Assembly (NCBI GenBank): GCA_900552465.1
Contig: URZO01000015.1
Span: 1 to 64,000, forward strand
DNA length: 64,000 nt
Direction of reading: 5' to 3'
Origin: an uncultured Parabacteroides sp.
GTDB lineage: Bacteria; Bacteroidota; Bacteroidia; Bacteroidales; Tannerellaceae
A program made the position numbers and the translations under genes. The first letter of the stretch is position 1. Each line of letters opens with the position of its first letter. Below the pieces are notes generated by a model. It was not told the DNA's origin, searched no databases, and worked only from the letters and a program-made list of their open reading frames with translations. This document shows, one piece after another, positions 36,599 through 44,437 of this stretch.

Positions 36599-38020
36599 GT
36601 CGTATCCCGCTGGGGTACGTGGATTGAAACCAAAACAGCGTATAATCCCATAGCTTATTGTCGCGTCGTATCCCGCTGGGGTACGTGGATTGAAACCAGG
36701 TGTAGATTCTAGCCTCGACCTGGGCGATCTTGTCGTATCCCGCTGGGGTACGTGGATTGAAACTTGATGAACATCCCCATAAGGATGGAGGCTATGGGGT
36801 CGTATCCCGCTGGGGTACGTGGATTGAAACCTATTAGCATGATCCGCAAAGTTTATGCCGTATTGTCGTATCCCGCTGGGGTACGTGGATTGAAACCGGC
36901 CAGTCGTTTTTATCCGGATCGGCCAGGGCCGTCGTATCCCGCTGGGGTACGTGGATTGAAACAGGTAAAGAGCCTCCAGCAAAGGCCGGAACTTTTGTCG
37001 TATCCCGCTGGGGTACGTGGATTGAAACGATCTGGTGCGCATACATAAATTCGGTGATCGCGAGTCGTATCCCGCTGGGGTACGTGGATTGAAACCTGCA
37101 GTTCAGCAGCAAGATAAAGGACTTGCTGGTCGTATCCCGCTGGGGTACGTGGATTGAAACATTCCCGAATACCTTTTGACTGATGATTTTCTCGGGTCGT
37201 ATCCCGCTGGGGTACGTGGATTGAAACTATTTTAAATATAATCTTACCTTTGCTACATTATGTCGTATCCCACTGGGGTACGTGGATTGAAACACTGATG
37301 AATTAACGGTGTTTACGGTACATTTTTGTCGTATCCCGCTGGGGTACGTGGATTGAAACCATTATGAATGCAAAACTAGAATCGTCTTTACCCCGTCGTA
37401 TCCCGCTGGGGTACGTGGGTTGAAACAGAATGTCACGGAGAGTTATTACTGCGAAATGGCGTCGCATCTTTTATAGGTACGTGGGTTGAAACTCACCAAT
37501 GACCCAATCGGACCTGATCTCATGGTCGCATCCTTTATGGGTGCGTGGGTTGAAACTAAGAGCAGTCAGATACATCACTTCCGTCCGTTTGTCGCATCTT
37601 TTATAGGTGCGTGGGTTGAAACGTCATGGGCTGGGAAGCTTGGGATGCTTACGATCGTCGCATTCTTTATGGGTGCGTGGGTTGAAACACAAAGAAGTAG
37701 TTGCAGGCGGCAAGGAAGTTCACCGTCGCATCCTTTACGGGTACGTGGGTTGAAACAGGGAGTTGGGGAACGAGAGTCCTCTTTTGGTGTCGCATCCTTT
37801 ATGGATGCGTGGGTTGAAACAAGCTCTGGCAAAAGAAGCTGGCCAAGAACCCTAAGTCGCATCTTTTATGGGTGCGTGGGTTGAAACACTCTAAGATACT
37901 GTTTGTCTTCGGTATCAGCTGTCGCATCCTTTATGGATGCGTGAGTTGAAACAAGAACTATAATTTGAACGGTATCACAGGAAGCCTGGTCGCATCCTTT
38001 ATGGGTGCGTGGGTTGGAAC
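36599..38020 (+). CRISPR. CRISPR array 2 (type I-C): 22 repeats, 21 spacers
   Basis: Repeats 1-13 are of the family GTCGTATCCCGCTGGGG...GTGGATTGAAAC (32 nt, nearly identical; repeat 11 has CAC, repeat 13 GTGGGT). Repeats 14-22 belong to the array 1 family (GTCGCATC...GTGGGTTGAAAC) with scattered changes; the last ends TTGGAAC. Spacers are 32-36 nt. The array is therefore a leader-proximal block of one family joined to an older block of the other. Spacers 17-19 (37689-37855) match array 1 and spacer 14 (37493-37524) matches with two changes. The stem is CGTATCCC/GGGGTACG. Confidence 0.97.
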
Positions 38021-38087
38021 GCATACGCAACACTGCCATTTGTATTCTTTTCTGAATGAAAGCGTGTATGGAGTCTGAGTCTGATCC

Positions 38088-38861
38088 CTATAATATATTT
38101 AGAGGAAAATCTTTAGGAAAGTCTATTTCTTTAATTCCCAAAATATCAAGTTGAAACAACTTTGTACACGTAGTGTTTTCATCAACACACAATATCAACC
38201 CCAAAGGAGCTTCTTCACCTTTTTTCCTCTCTGTTTCATTAAGATGTCGTAAATACAATTCTATTTGATTCAAATAAACAGCTTTAAATGGTCCCATTAT
38301 AATAACAACAGCAACCAAACGATGTAATTCTCTATGCAATAAGGCCCAATTAAAGTCTCTATTATCATTTTTTACTCTGACCAAAGCAAAGACACTATTA
38401 TCCTCCTCAAAAGATAATTTCAGCTTTGCATTTAAAGACTTGTGCTCCTTTATTTTATTACGCAAACATGAAGAAGTCCATCTTTCATTTATACAGAGAT
38501 CTACATAAAGATTATAATAGAAGCCATTACTAATTACTGACAACTCATTAATATGAGACCAGGTTATTCGCATAGCCAACTTCTTTACATATTCAACATC
38601 GGGATAATGAAAATAAAAACGTTCCGCTTTCTTTAAGTCATTAACACTATAATGACAATCACTGTTTTCTGCTAAACTTTTAGAAAGTTCTTTAAAAACT
38701 TGTGTCTCATCTTTTCTAAACTCATTAATATTCAAATGAGCGCATTTACCGATTTTCCAATGTAGTAAGAGATTCTCCGAACTTAATAGCCGAGTTTTCC
38801 TATCTAGATGTATTGGTAATTCCGAATAGGTATCATCAAATGTAGTTTCTTGTACGTCCAT
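38088..38861 (-). CDS. DUF1016/YhcG-like protein with degraded PD-(D/E)XK motif
   Basis: 257 residues. The N-terminal half fits the DUF1016 (YhcG) N-domain: LLHWKIGKC (32-40), NDLKKAERFYFHYPDVEYVK and ITWSHINELSVI. The C-terminal half fits the YhcG nuclease tail: QIELYLRHLNETERKKGEEA and APLGLILC. The catalytic strand should read like VAIELKxGKFKPEY, but here it is VVIIMGPFKAVY, and the expected upstream DLLFY is WALLHREL. The protein is probably inactive as a nuclease or has been repurposed. It is very AT-rich, lies between array 2 and cas3, and has its own promoter. Family assignment is from memory of motifs. Confidence 0.7.
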   Translation of the reverse strand: MDVQETTFDDTYSELPIHLDRKTRLLSSENLLLHWKIGKCAHLNINEFRKDETQVFKELSKSLAENSDCHYSVNDLKKAERFYFHYPDVEYVKKLAMRITWSHINELSVISNGFYYNLYVDLCINERWTSSCLRNKIKEHKSLNAKLKLSFEEDNSVFALVRVKNDNRDFNWALLHRELHRLVAVVIIMGPFKAVYLNQIELYLRHLNETERKKGEEAPLGLILCVDENTTCTKLFQLDILGIKEIDFPKDFPLNIL

Positions 38862-38887
38862 AATATACTATTTGTTTCCTGTTTCCG

Positions 38888-38919
38888 CAAATATATGCTT
38901 TGTTAATCAAAGAACCAAG
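38888..38919 (-). promoter_or_regulatory. Promoter of the DUF1016-like gene
   Basis: Minus strand: CTTG, 20 nt, TATATTTG, about 27 nt upstream of the start codon. Confidence 0.5.
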
Positions 38920-39135
38920 AAAATTTGGCATTTTATAAACAGATACTCTAACATTAATATGAAATATATTCAATAAAACAAGAGGATATGCATAGACATA
39001 TCCCCTCCTGACTACTAAGCCACATCACTCAAACAAAAATATGTTTCAACCCACATGTTCTAAATAAACATGACCATAATTTCACGACAAAGATACCTAT
39101 CCTTCCCCATTCATCACAAACTTAGCCAAGATTTC
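38920..39135. other. Gap between the DUF1016-like gene and the 3' end of cas3
   Basis: AT-rich, no gene. It contains GTTTCAACCCA at 39043-39053, the reverse complement of the last 11 bases of the array 1 repeat family, as an isolated copy. Confidence 0.5.
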
Positions 39136-41361
39136 TTATTCCACCAACAACAACTCCTCCACCCAAGCGCCATCCAAAACCAATCCTGCCTGCTCATCAT
39201 AACACCGACTATCTTCCAGAATGAAAATTCCGGCGTACTCTGCTACTGTTCCCTGTTTACGCAATTGTTCGAAATCCCACTTTCTGACAGATACGCTATA
39301 CTGCTGTAACTTACGCAGCAACCAGAATTCCGGACCGTTTCTTTTCAGTTCCTCCAGTAAGGTTGCGCCATCGCCATAACCGACTAAAATAGATACTGAA
39401 TCCTTATCGTCTATCAACCGGAAGCGATCGGCAGCCGTAGCAAAAAGGAAATTCATTTCTGAGGCACCTTCATATAAATTCTTTTTAATCTCCGCCTTAT
39501 CAAAGGTGTTGCAATTAGCATAAAATAAACTGAAATATTGAGCTATACAAGCTGGAGAAAACAAATCCTCTCCCTCGGAAACAACCAACATCTCTCGCAA
39601 AGCATTCGCCCCCTTTCCCATCAACCCACGTAAAATACTGTTCTCAAACTTGAAGACAAACACCTGTCCTAACTCGCCTTTCTTATTTAACTTGCCTTCC
39701 CGGTTGCATCTTCCGGCAGCCTGGATAATTGAATCCAGACCGGCAAATGCACGGTATACGACCGGGAAATCTATATCTACTCCGGCTTCAACCAACTGCG
39801 TGCTTATGACACGAACAGGTTCGTTATTCTTCAACTTCTGCTTGATCAACTTTATCACCTCCATGATATGCGCGGAACACATCATACGCGACAGATGCAA
39901 AGTTCCTTCAGGCATTCGCCGGCAAAGCTCCCGTGCCTCCTTACGGGTATTAACAATACATAGTACACTATCATATCCGGACAATTCATCGGCAAGCTCA
40001 TCGAAGGTCGTGGTTGTGTTCGGTTCCGGCCAATGCAGTTCCACCCGTTTAAAGGCCTCAAACAAATTATCATGCACGGAAGTAATTTCCGTTACGGGAG
40101 TCTTCAATCCGTTAAAGGCCTCCGGCCCCGTTCCGATATGACCGGAAAAGACGGGCAATGTCGCCGTCGTAAACAAGACACTGGCTTTAAAAGAGGCTTG
40201 CAGGCTCTGCAAAACATCCAGTACGGGGTGCAGAAACTCAACCGGCAACATCTGTGCCTCATCCAGAATAACAACAGAGTTACAGATATTATGCAACTTC
40301 CGGCATCGCGAACTACGGCAAGCATACAGCGATTCGAAAAACTGCACATTTGTTGTCACGATAATCGGAGCATCCCAGTTTTCCGTTGCCAGCAAAGAAG
40401 GGGACCGTTCGTCGTTGCTATCCTGCTGCAAATTACTATGATGCTCCACCACATTCTCCGCGCCGAAAATATTCCGGAGCACGGCAGCCGTCTGTACAAT
40501 AATACTCGTATAAGGAATAACGATGATAATCCGGTCTTTTTGATAACGAACGGCATGAGTGAGCGCCCAGGCCATCGACGCCAATGTCTTTCCCCCGCCA
40601 GTCGGAACCGTCAGGCTAAAAAAACCGGGAAGCCCACCGGCCATCTCCCGGCAACGGGACAGGATAGCCGCCCGTTTCTCATTGATAAAAGAAGCAGGAG
40701 CATTCGCCGTAAGCGATTCCATATAGGTATCAAACCGGTCTTTCAACGTTTCCATTGAATCATATTGTCCGCGCCTGTTCGCCTGTTCCGGCTGCATAAA
40801 CCGCTCCGTATCCAGATAGTCGGCATCAACCAGGCAGGAGAACAACATGCGAATCCATTGATGCATCTCCTTCTCAAAATCATCAACCAAAGGCTGGTCT
40901 AACGAAGCAACCACCTCTTGCATCTCTTCCGGCGCATCTTTCAGCATCTCCTGATAGCAGTCTGTTTTAGACAAACGCCTATCCAGATTCGCCTCACCCG
41001 AAGAAGTCCAGTCTAACAACCCCGAATGGTGTCCGGCGATGCAATAAGCCAAAGGAGGAAAATAACCCGGCAATTTTTCTTTCGCTAAAATCGCTCCGGC
41101 CGAGGAATGATCAGGCTTACTCACTGCTCTCTGTTCCACCGCCATACCGGATGCGCTACGGATATAAGGTTGAAAACTATTCCTTGTATATTTTCCCATA
41201 TCATGCCACCAGCCATTCTGCTTTCCCCAGGCCGCCGCCCCGAAAACAGCAGCAAACGATTCGCTTAAAAGGGCTGTACCGACAGAGTGGTCCTTTACCG
41301 TCTGTATCCGGAAAGCATCATCCTCTACCTTGACATGCGCTATAAAATCTTGTTCTTTCAT
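39136..41361 (-). CDS. cas3: Cas3 nuclease-helicase (type I-C)
   Basis: 741 residues. HD nuclease domain: KDHS (24-25), WWHDMGKY (HD 53-54), GHHSG (111-112) and LVDADYLD. SF2 helicase: Walker A TVPTGGGKTLASMAW (255-259), ILDEAQMLP (367-370), LFTTATLP, then STQLVEAGVDIDFP and IIQAAGRCNREG. All catalytic motifs look intact. Cas3 is recruited by Cascade to cut and unwind target DNA. It is unusual in being separated from the other cas genes, on the opposite strand and beyond array 2, so it needs its own promoter; I found no strong one. Confidence 0.96.
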   Translation of the reverse strand: MKEQDFIAHVKVEDDAFRIQTVKDHSVGTALLSESFAAVFGAAAWGKQNGWWHDMGKYTRNSFQPYIRSASGMAVEQRAVSKPDHSSAGAILAKEKLPGYFPPLAYCIAGHHSGLLDWTSSGEANLDRRLSKTDCYQEMLKDAPEEMQEVVASLDQPLVDDFEKEMHQWIRMLFSCLVDADYLDTERFMQPEQANRRGQYDSMETLKDRFDTYMESLTANAPASFINEKRAAILSRCREMAGGLPGFFSLTVPTGGGKTLASMAWALTHAVRYQKDRIIIVIPYTSIIVQTAAVLRNIFGAENVVEHHSNLQQDSNDERSPSLLATENWDAPIIVTTNVQFFESLYACRSSRCRKLHNICNSVVILDEAQMLPVEFLHPVLDVLQSLQASFKASVLFTTATLPVFSGHIGTGPEAFNGLKTPVTEITSVHDNLFEAFKRVELHWPEPNTTTTFDELADELSGYDSVLCIVNTRKEARELCRRMPEGTLHLSRMMCSAHIMEVIKLIKQKLKNNEPVRVISTQLVEAGVDIDFPVVYRAFAGLDSIIQAAGRCNREGKLNKKGELGQVFVFKFENSILRGLMGKGANALREMLVVSEGEDLFSPACIAQYFSLFYANCNTFDKAEIKKNLYEGASEMNFLFATAADRFRLIDDKDSVSILVGYGDGATLLEELKRNGPEFWLLRKLQQYSVSVRKWDFEQLRKQGTVAEYAGIFILEDSRCYDEQAGLVLDGAWVEELLLVE

Positions 41362-41440
41362 TATTTTATACTATAGTTTTCTGTTATCTATCTGTTATTT
41401 GCAATACAAGCCTATAATCAGCTATATAATAATTTATTAT

Positions 41441-41471
41441 CCAATTGCAAACTCTTTTCCATTTGCAATAG
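41441..41471. repeat. TTGCAA repeat pair at the 3' end of the VirE-like gene
   Basis: ATTGCAAACTC and ATTTGCAATAG lie as a facing pair. The same pair, with similar spacing, is found at the 5' end of the gene (43613-43641). Confidence 0.6.
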
Positions 41472-41491
41472 TGTTTGTCATCCATCATGCA

Positions 41492-43615
41492 TCATCCCAC
41501 CTTCACCACCGAATAACAAGTTCCTTTCATCGTGCGACGTGAAGGGATCTTGTTCTTCTGAAGCAGGCGGCCGAAGTAAGTCAGCCGTTTATTGCCCAGC
41601 TTAATACCGCTTTCATTTTGCAGATACTGGAGAATTTCAATGGCGGATAATTCCTGGCTCTCCTCTCCCGGTCGGGCGGCACGGAAATATTGCAGGAACA
41701 ACTGTTCTTCGACAGGCATCTGCTGGAATACCTCATTGTTACGGGTGGTCGAGAATTCTTCTTCGGAAGTGAACCAATAACGTTCGCCATTCTTTAAAGC
41801 CGCTACTGCCTGGGCATACAGTTGTTCATAGTCTATCGAGGTGGAATTATCGATCGTTCCGGTGATCTCGATGCAGATAAAACGCCGACTTCCGGTCGGA
41901 TCGGTCAGCAGATCGTAATTGTTGCAGGTCGCAATAAAAGAGGCATACCGGTGCAATGCCTGGATACTTCGCTTATAAGGCTGGCGGGCATTGACTACCG
42001 GCTTTTGCAGGACATTCTTCAAAAAACTCTGGTAAGCGGCACTGACCGAATCGAATTCATCGATATTGATCAGCGCAAAACGGGTCAGCATCAGTTCGGC
42101 ATCCCGTTTGCTACTAAAATCAATGCTATCCGTATAATACATACGAAGCGAAGGAGGCAATAAATTCCGGCACCAGGTCGATTTGCCACATCCCTGCGGG
42201 CCGACCAGCAGAGGCAATGAGCTGTTCGCATGCAAGTGCTCGCGTCTGTACCAATGGGCCGTCATACTCAAGAACCAGATATAAAACAGGTTGCGCCACT
42301 GTGGATTAGCGATCGGCAGCGTGTCGGCCAACGCGCGGATATGATCCTTCCCGTCCCATTCCGGCAAATATTCCAAGTAATCTTCCAACGGATAAAAGAC
42401 CGGCACCCTGTCGGAATAGACATACCGCTTCACATCGCGATCCCAGAGAGCCAGCCCTTCGGCCTGCGCATTCAGCCCGATACTGTTCAAAACCGTTTCG
42501 GTAACCGGAGCAAAATGGATATAGTATGAACCTCTTGCCCGGAACTCCACCTCGCCCGCCAGCATATTCCGCCGGAACTCATACCGCCGTTTCATAAACT
42601 CATCCGTCTTTATCGAAAGCAACTGTTCGGCGGGCATCACCGGTTTCTTCCCGAAGCACTTTGAAAGCTGGTATACCACGTGGACCGTCTCCCGGATCTC
42701 CTCTTCAAAGAGTTCGAGATTCTGGCTTATTATAGTCCAGCGAACCACATCTTCTTCCGGTATCCCGGAGTGAAAACAATTCTCGGCCAGCCTTGTCAGA
42801 AAAGGCCTGACCTCTTTTCCTTCATCCAAACCGCCCGTCTTTTCCAGTGCATACAGCATACAGGCATTATAGAAACGGGAAACGATACGGCTGCGGTCAT
42901 ATCCGGGCATCATGCGCAAAAGCGGATCTTCCTCTTTCGCCACGACCTCCCGATAGGTCGGTTCGGCAGGCATCTGCATCGGCTGCTCCTGGATCAGCGG
43001 CGTGGCCGACGGATTATAATATAAATCAGGATCAAAAGAATGGCGGCATCCTTTTTCTAACGACGCCCAACCTATTCCCATATCACGTTGCAGATGAGCC
43101 TGATAAAAAGCCACTGCACGCCGGCCGGCCATTGCATGAAACAATTCGGCCAACTCCCGCTTTTCAGGAAGGGAACCGTCGGGCAACACAAAAGAGACCA
43201 ATATTTTCACACTTTTCCCGCTCGAACCGGCAAAGACAGCCATTGTCTGCGGGGCTAAAGAAGCGCGTTTCTTCACTACCGCAACCTCTTCCCGATCCGC
43301 CAAATTACCGACTTCCACCAGTATCAGTCCGTTATACGCCTGATACTCTGTCCTGTTTTCTTTCTTCCTGAAACGGGCGGCAAAAAGCAAAACCGGAATA
43401 TCCGTCGCATGAATGTTCCGGTCGCCAGGCATTGAAGAGGATAAGATCCCCCGATGTTCATTCACCGCCCGGGCTTGCTCTCCGGAACGTATCGCAGTCA
43501 TCACATCCGACAACTCTATATTTCTCAACGATTTACCATTACTCTTTATTTGTGTTATCTTCATATCCGGATCTATTTGTGCAACTTCTGTTTTATGACT
43601 AATGACAAACTCCAT
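41492..43615 (-). CDS. VirE/DUF3874-type P-loop protein of mobile elements
   Basis: About 707 residues from the ATG at 43615 (MEFVISHKTEV); an in-frame ATG 26 codons earlier gives an unlikely extension. The N-terminal part resembles the BT4734/VirE_N domain and ends in LYYNPSATPLI. The ATPase follows: YLPEWDGKDHIRALADT, Walker A GPQGCGKSTWC, Walker B NIDEFDS and FIATCNNYDLLTDPTGSRRF, as in VirE and D5-like helicase-primase proteins. A C-terminal winged-helix-like part closes it. Such proteins are common on Bacteroidales mobile elements, probably acting in replication. It precedes no other phage gene here; an HU-like gene lies upstream. Confidence 0.85.
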   Translation of the reverse strand: MEFVISHKTEVAQIDPDMKITQIKSNGKSLRNIELSDVMTAIRSGEQARAVNEHRGILSSSMPGDRNIHATDIPVLLFAARFRKKENRTEYQAYNGLILVEVGNLADREEVAVVKKRASLAPQTMAVFAGSSGKSVKILVSFVLPDGSLPEKRELAELFHAMAGRRAVAFYQAHLQRDMGIGWASLEKGCRHSFDPDLYYNPSATPLIQEQPMQMPAEPTYREVVAKEEDPLLRMMPGYDRSRIVSRFYNACMLYALEKTGGLDEGKEVRPFLTRLAENCFHSGIPEEDVVRWTIISQNLELFEEEIRETVHVVYQLSKCFGKKPVMPAEQLLSIKTDEFMKRRYEFRRNMLAGEVEFRARGSYYIHFAPVTETVLNSIGLNAQAEGLALWDRDVKRYVYSDRVPVFYPLEDYLEYLPEWDGKDHIRALADTLPIANPQWRNLFYIWFLSMTAHWYRREHLHANSSLPLLVGPQGCGKSTWCRNLLPPSLRMYYTDSIDFSSKRDAELMLTRFALINIDEFDSVSAAYQSFLKNVLQKPVVNARQPYKRSIQALHRYASFIATCNNYDLLTDPTGSRRFICIEITGTIDNSTSIDYEQLYAQAVAALKNGERYWFTSEEEFSTTRNNEVFQQMPVEEQLFLQYFRAARPGEESQELSAIEILQYLQNESGIKLGNKRLTYFGRLLQKNKIPSRRTMKGTCYSVVKVG

Positions 43616-43641
43616 TGCAAACTCAAAAAGATATTTGCAAT
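43613..43641. repeat. TTGCAA repeat pair at the 5' end of the VirE-like gene
   Basis: ATTGCAAACTC and ATTTGCAATAG face each other, overlapping the start codon. With the copy at 41441-41471 they bracket the gene; a further ATTGCAAATGGC lies near 43680. Confidence 0.6.
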
Positions 43642-43722
43642 AGAATAACAAACTATTATACAACTTATTACCAGGCAAGATTGCAAATGGCAAATACTTC
43701 CCGTAAACATTATGTATAAAGC

Positions 43723-44109
43723 TTATTTCATCTTTGTAAACTCGATACTTCTCAGCCTCTCCTTCAGTTTCGGGCTGGGTTTGAAGCCGATTCCTTTCAG
43801 CTTAATAGACTCGGCACGGATTTTCAACGGATCTTCCACTTCACGGTTGGGTTGGGCGGTTACGGAAAATGTTCCCAAACCGTCGATTGTCACAGTATTG
43901 CCGTCTTTCAGAGATTCTGCTATCAGAAGAGTCAGGTTTTCCACCAATCCTTTCACATCTCCGTAAGTAAATGTGCTGGATTCGGCCATTTGTTCGGCTA
44001 ACGTATCCAGATTTACATTGCCATAGCTTACGGTCGTTACCGAATACGCCACTTTCTTTTTATCAGTAATATTGTCATTGATTTTTGTCAACTTGTATCT
44101 TACCGCCAT
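43723..44109 (-). CDS. HU-like DNA-binding protein (HU-HIG type)
   Basis: 128 residues. The core follows HU/IHF: LAEQMAESSTFTYGDVKGLV, ENLTLLIAESLKDGNTVTID and GLGTFSVTAQPNREVEDPLK, with a Bacteroidales-type N-terminal extension and a basic C-terminal tail. It binds DNA, probably as a dimer. The gene lies 108 nt upstream of the VirE-like gene on the same strand, a pairing often seen in this order, and downstream of a 22-bp-period repeat array that may be its regulatory or binding region. Confidence 0.9.
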   Translation of the reverse strand: MAVRYKLTKINDNITDKKKVAYSVTTVSYGNVNLDTLAEQMAESSTFTYGDVKGLVENLTLLIAESLKDGNTVTIDGLGTFSVTAQPNREVEDPLKIRAESIKLKGIGFKPSPKLKERLRSIEFTKMK

Positions 44110-44437
44110 ACGATCATCTTTCTATTAGATTTAACATTAACACGATTTATCCCAATGATTACCAATCCTTATCTCATTAGTAACCAATCAGTAGCACTAA
44201 CCTGTACAGGATAATCGGTCAAGGTGTACAGGATGGTTTACCAAGGTGTACAGGATAACTAAGCAGGGTGTACAGGATAATATTACTAAGTCGGCACTAA
44301 AGGTATAAAATATAACGGCACAAGCAATAGTTCTTCAAGTCTTATTTACTAAACCTCCCAACATTTCCACCAGCGGTTGGCACAGATATAGACAACGTAC
44401 TGGCGCACGTACTAAAGAACGAAAGGGGTTGAACATA
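44110..44437. other. Gene-free region upstream of the HU-like gene
   Basis: 328 nt without a gene, between the HU-like start and the end of the outer-membrane receptor gene. It holds the iteron-like array at 44203-44278 and a short direct repeat (ACGTACT-GGCGC-ACGTACT) near 44395-44413. Confidence 0.6.
44203..44278. repeat. Iteron-like array: TGTACAGGAT x4 at exact 22-bp period
   Basis: TGTACAGGAT occurs at 44203, 44225, 44247 and 44269, each exactly 22 bp apart. Three of the units share the wider form GGTGTACAGGAT. The core TGTACA is palindromic. This is the spacing of plasmid iterons and of regulator sites on one face of the helix. Confidence 0.85.

Noticed and set aside
36440..37884. Open frames with repeated VSIHVPQRDTT or SYPAGVRGLK peptides within array 2
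   Set aside because: Same cause: periodic translation of CRISPR repeats, no start site or conserved protein.
44395..44413. ACGTACT direct repeat as an attachment site
   Set aside because: Only 7 bp, with no partner at the other end of the VirE-HU unit.
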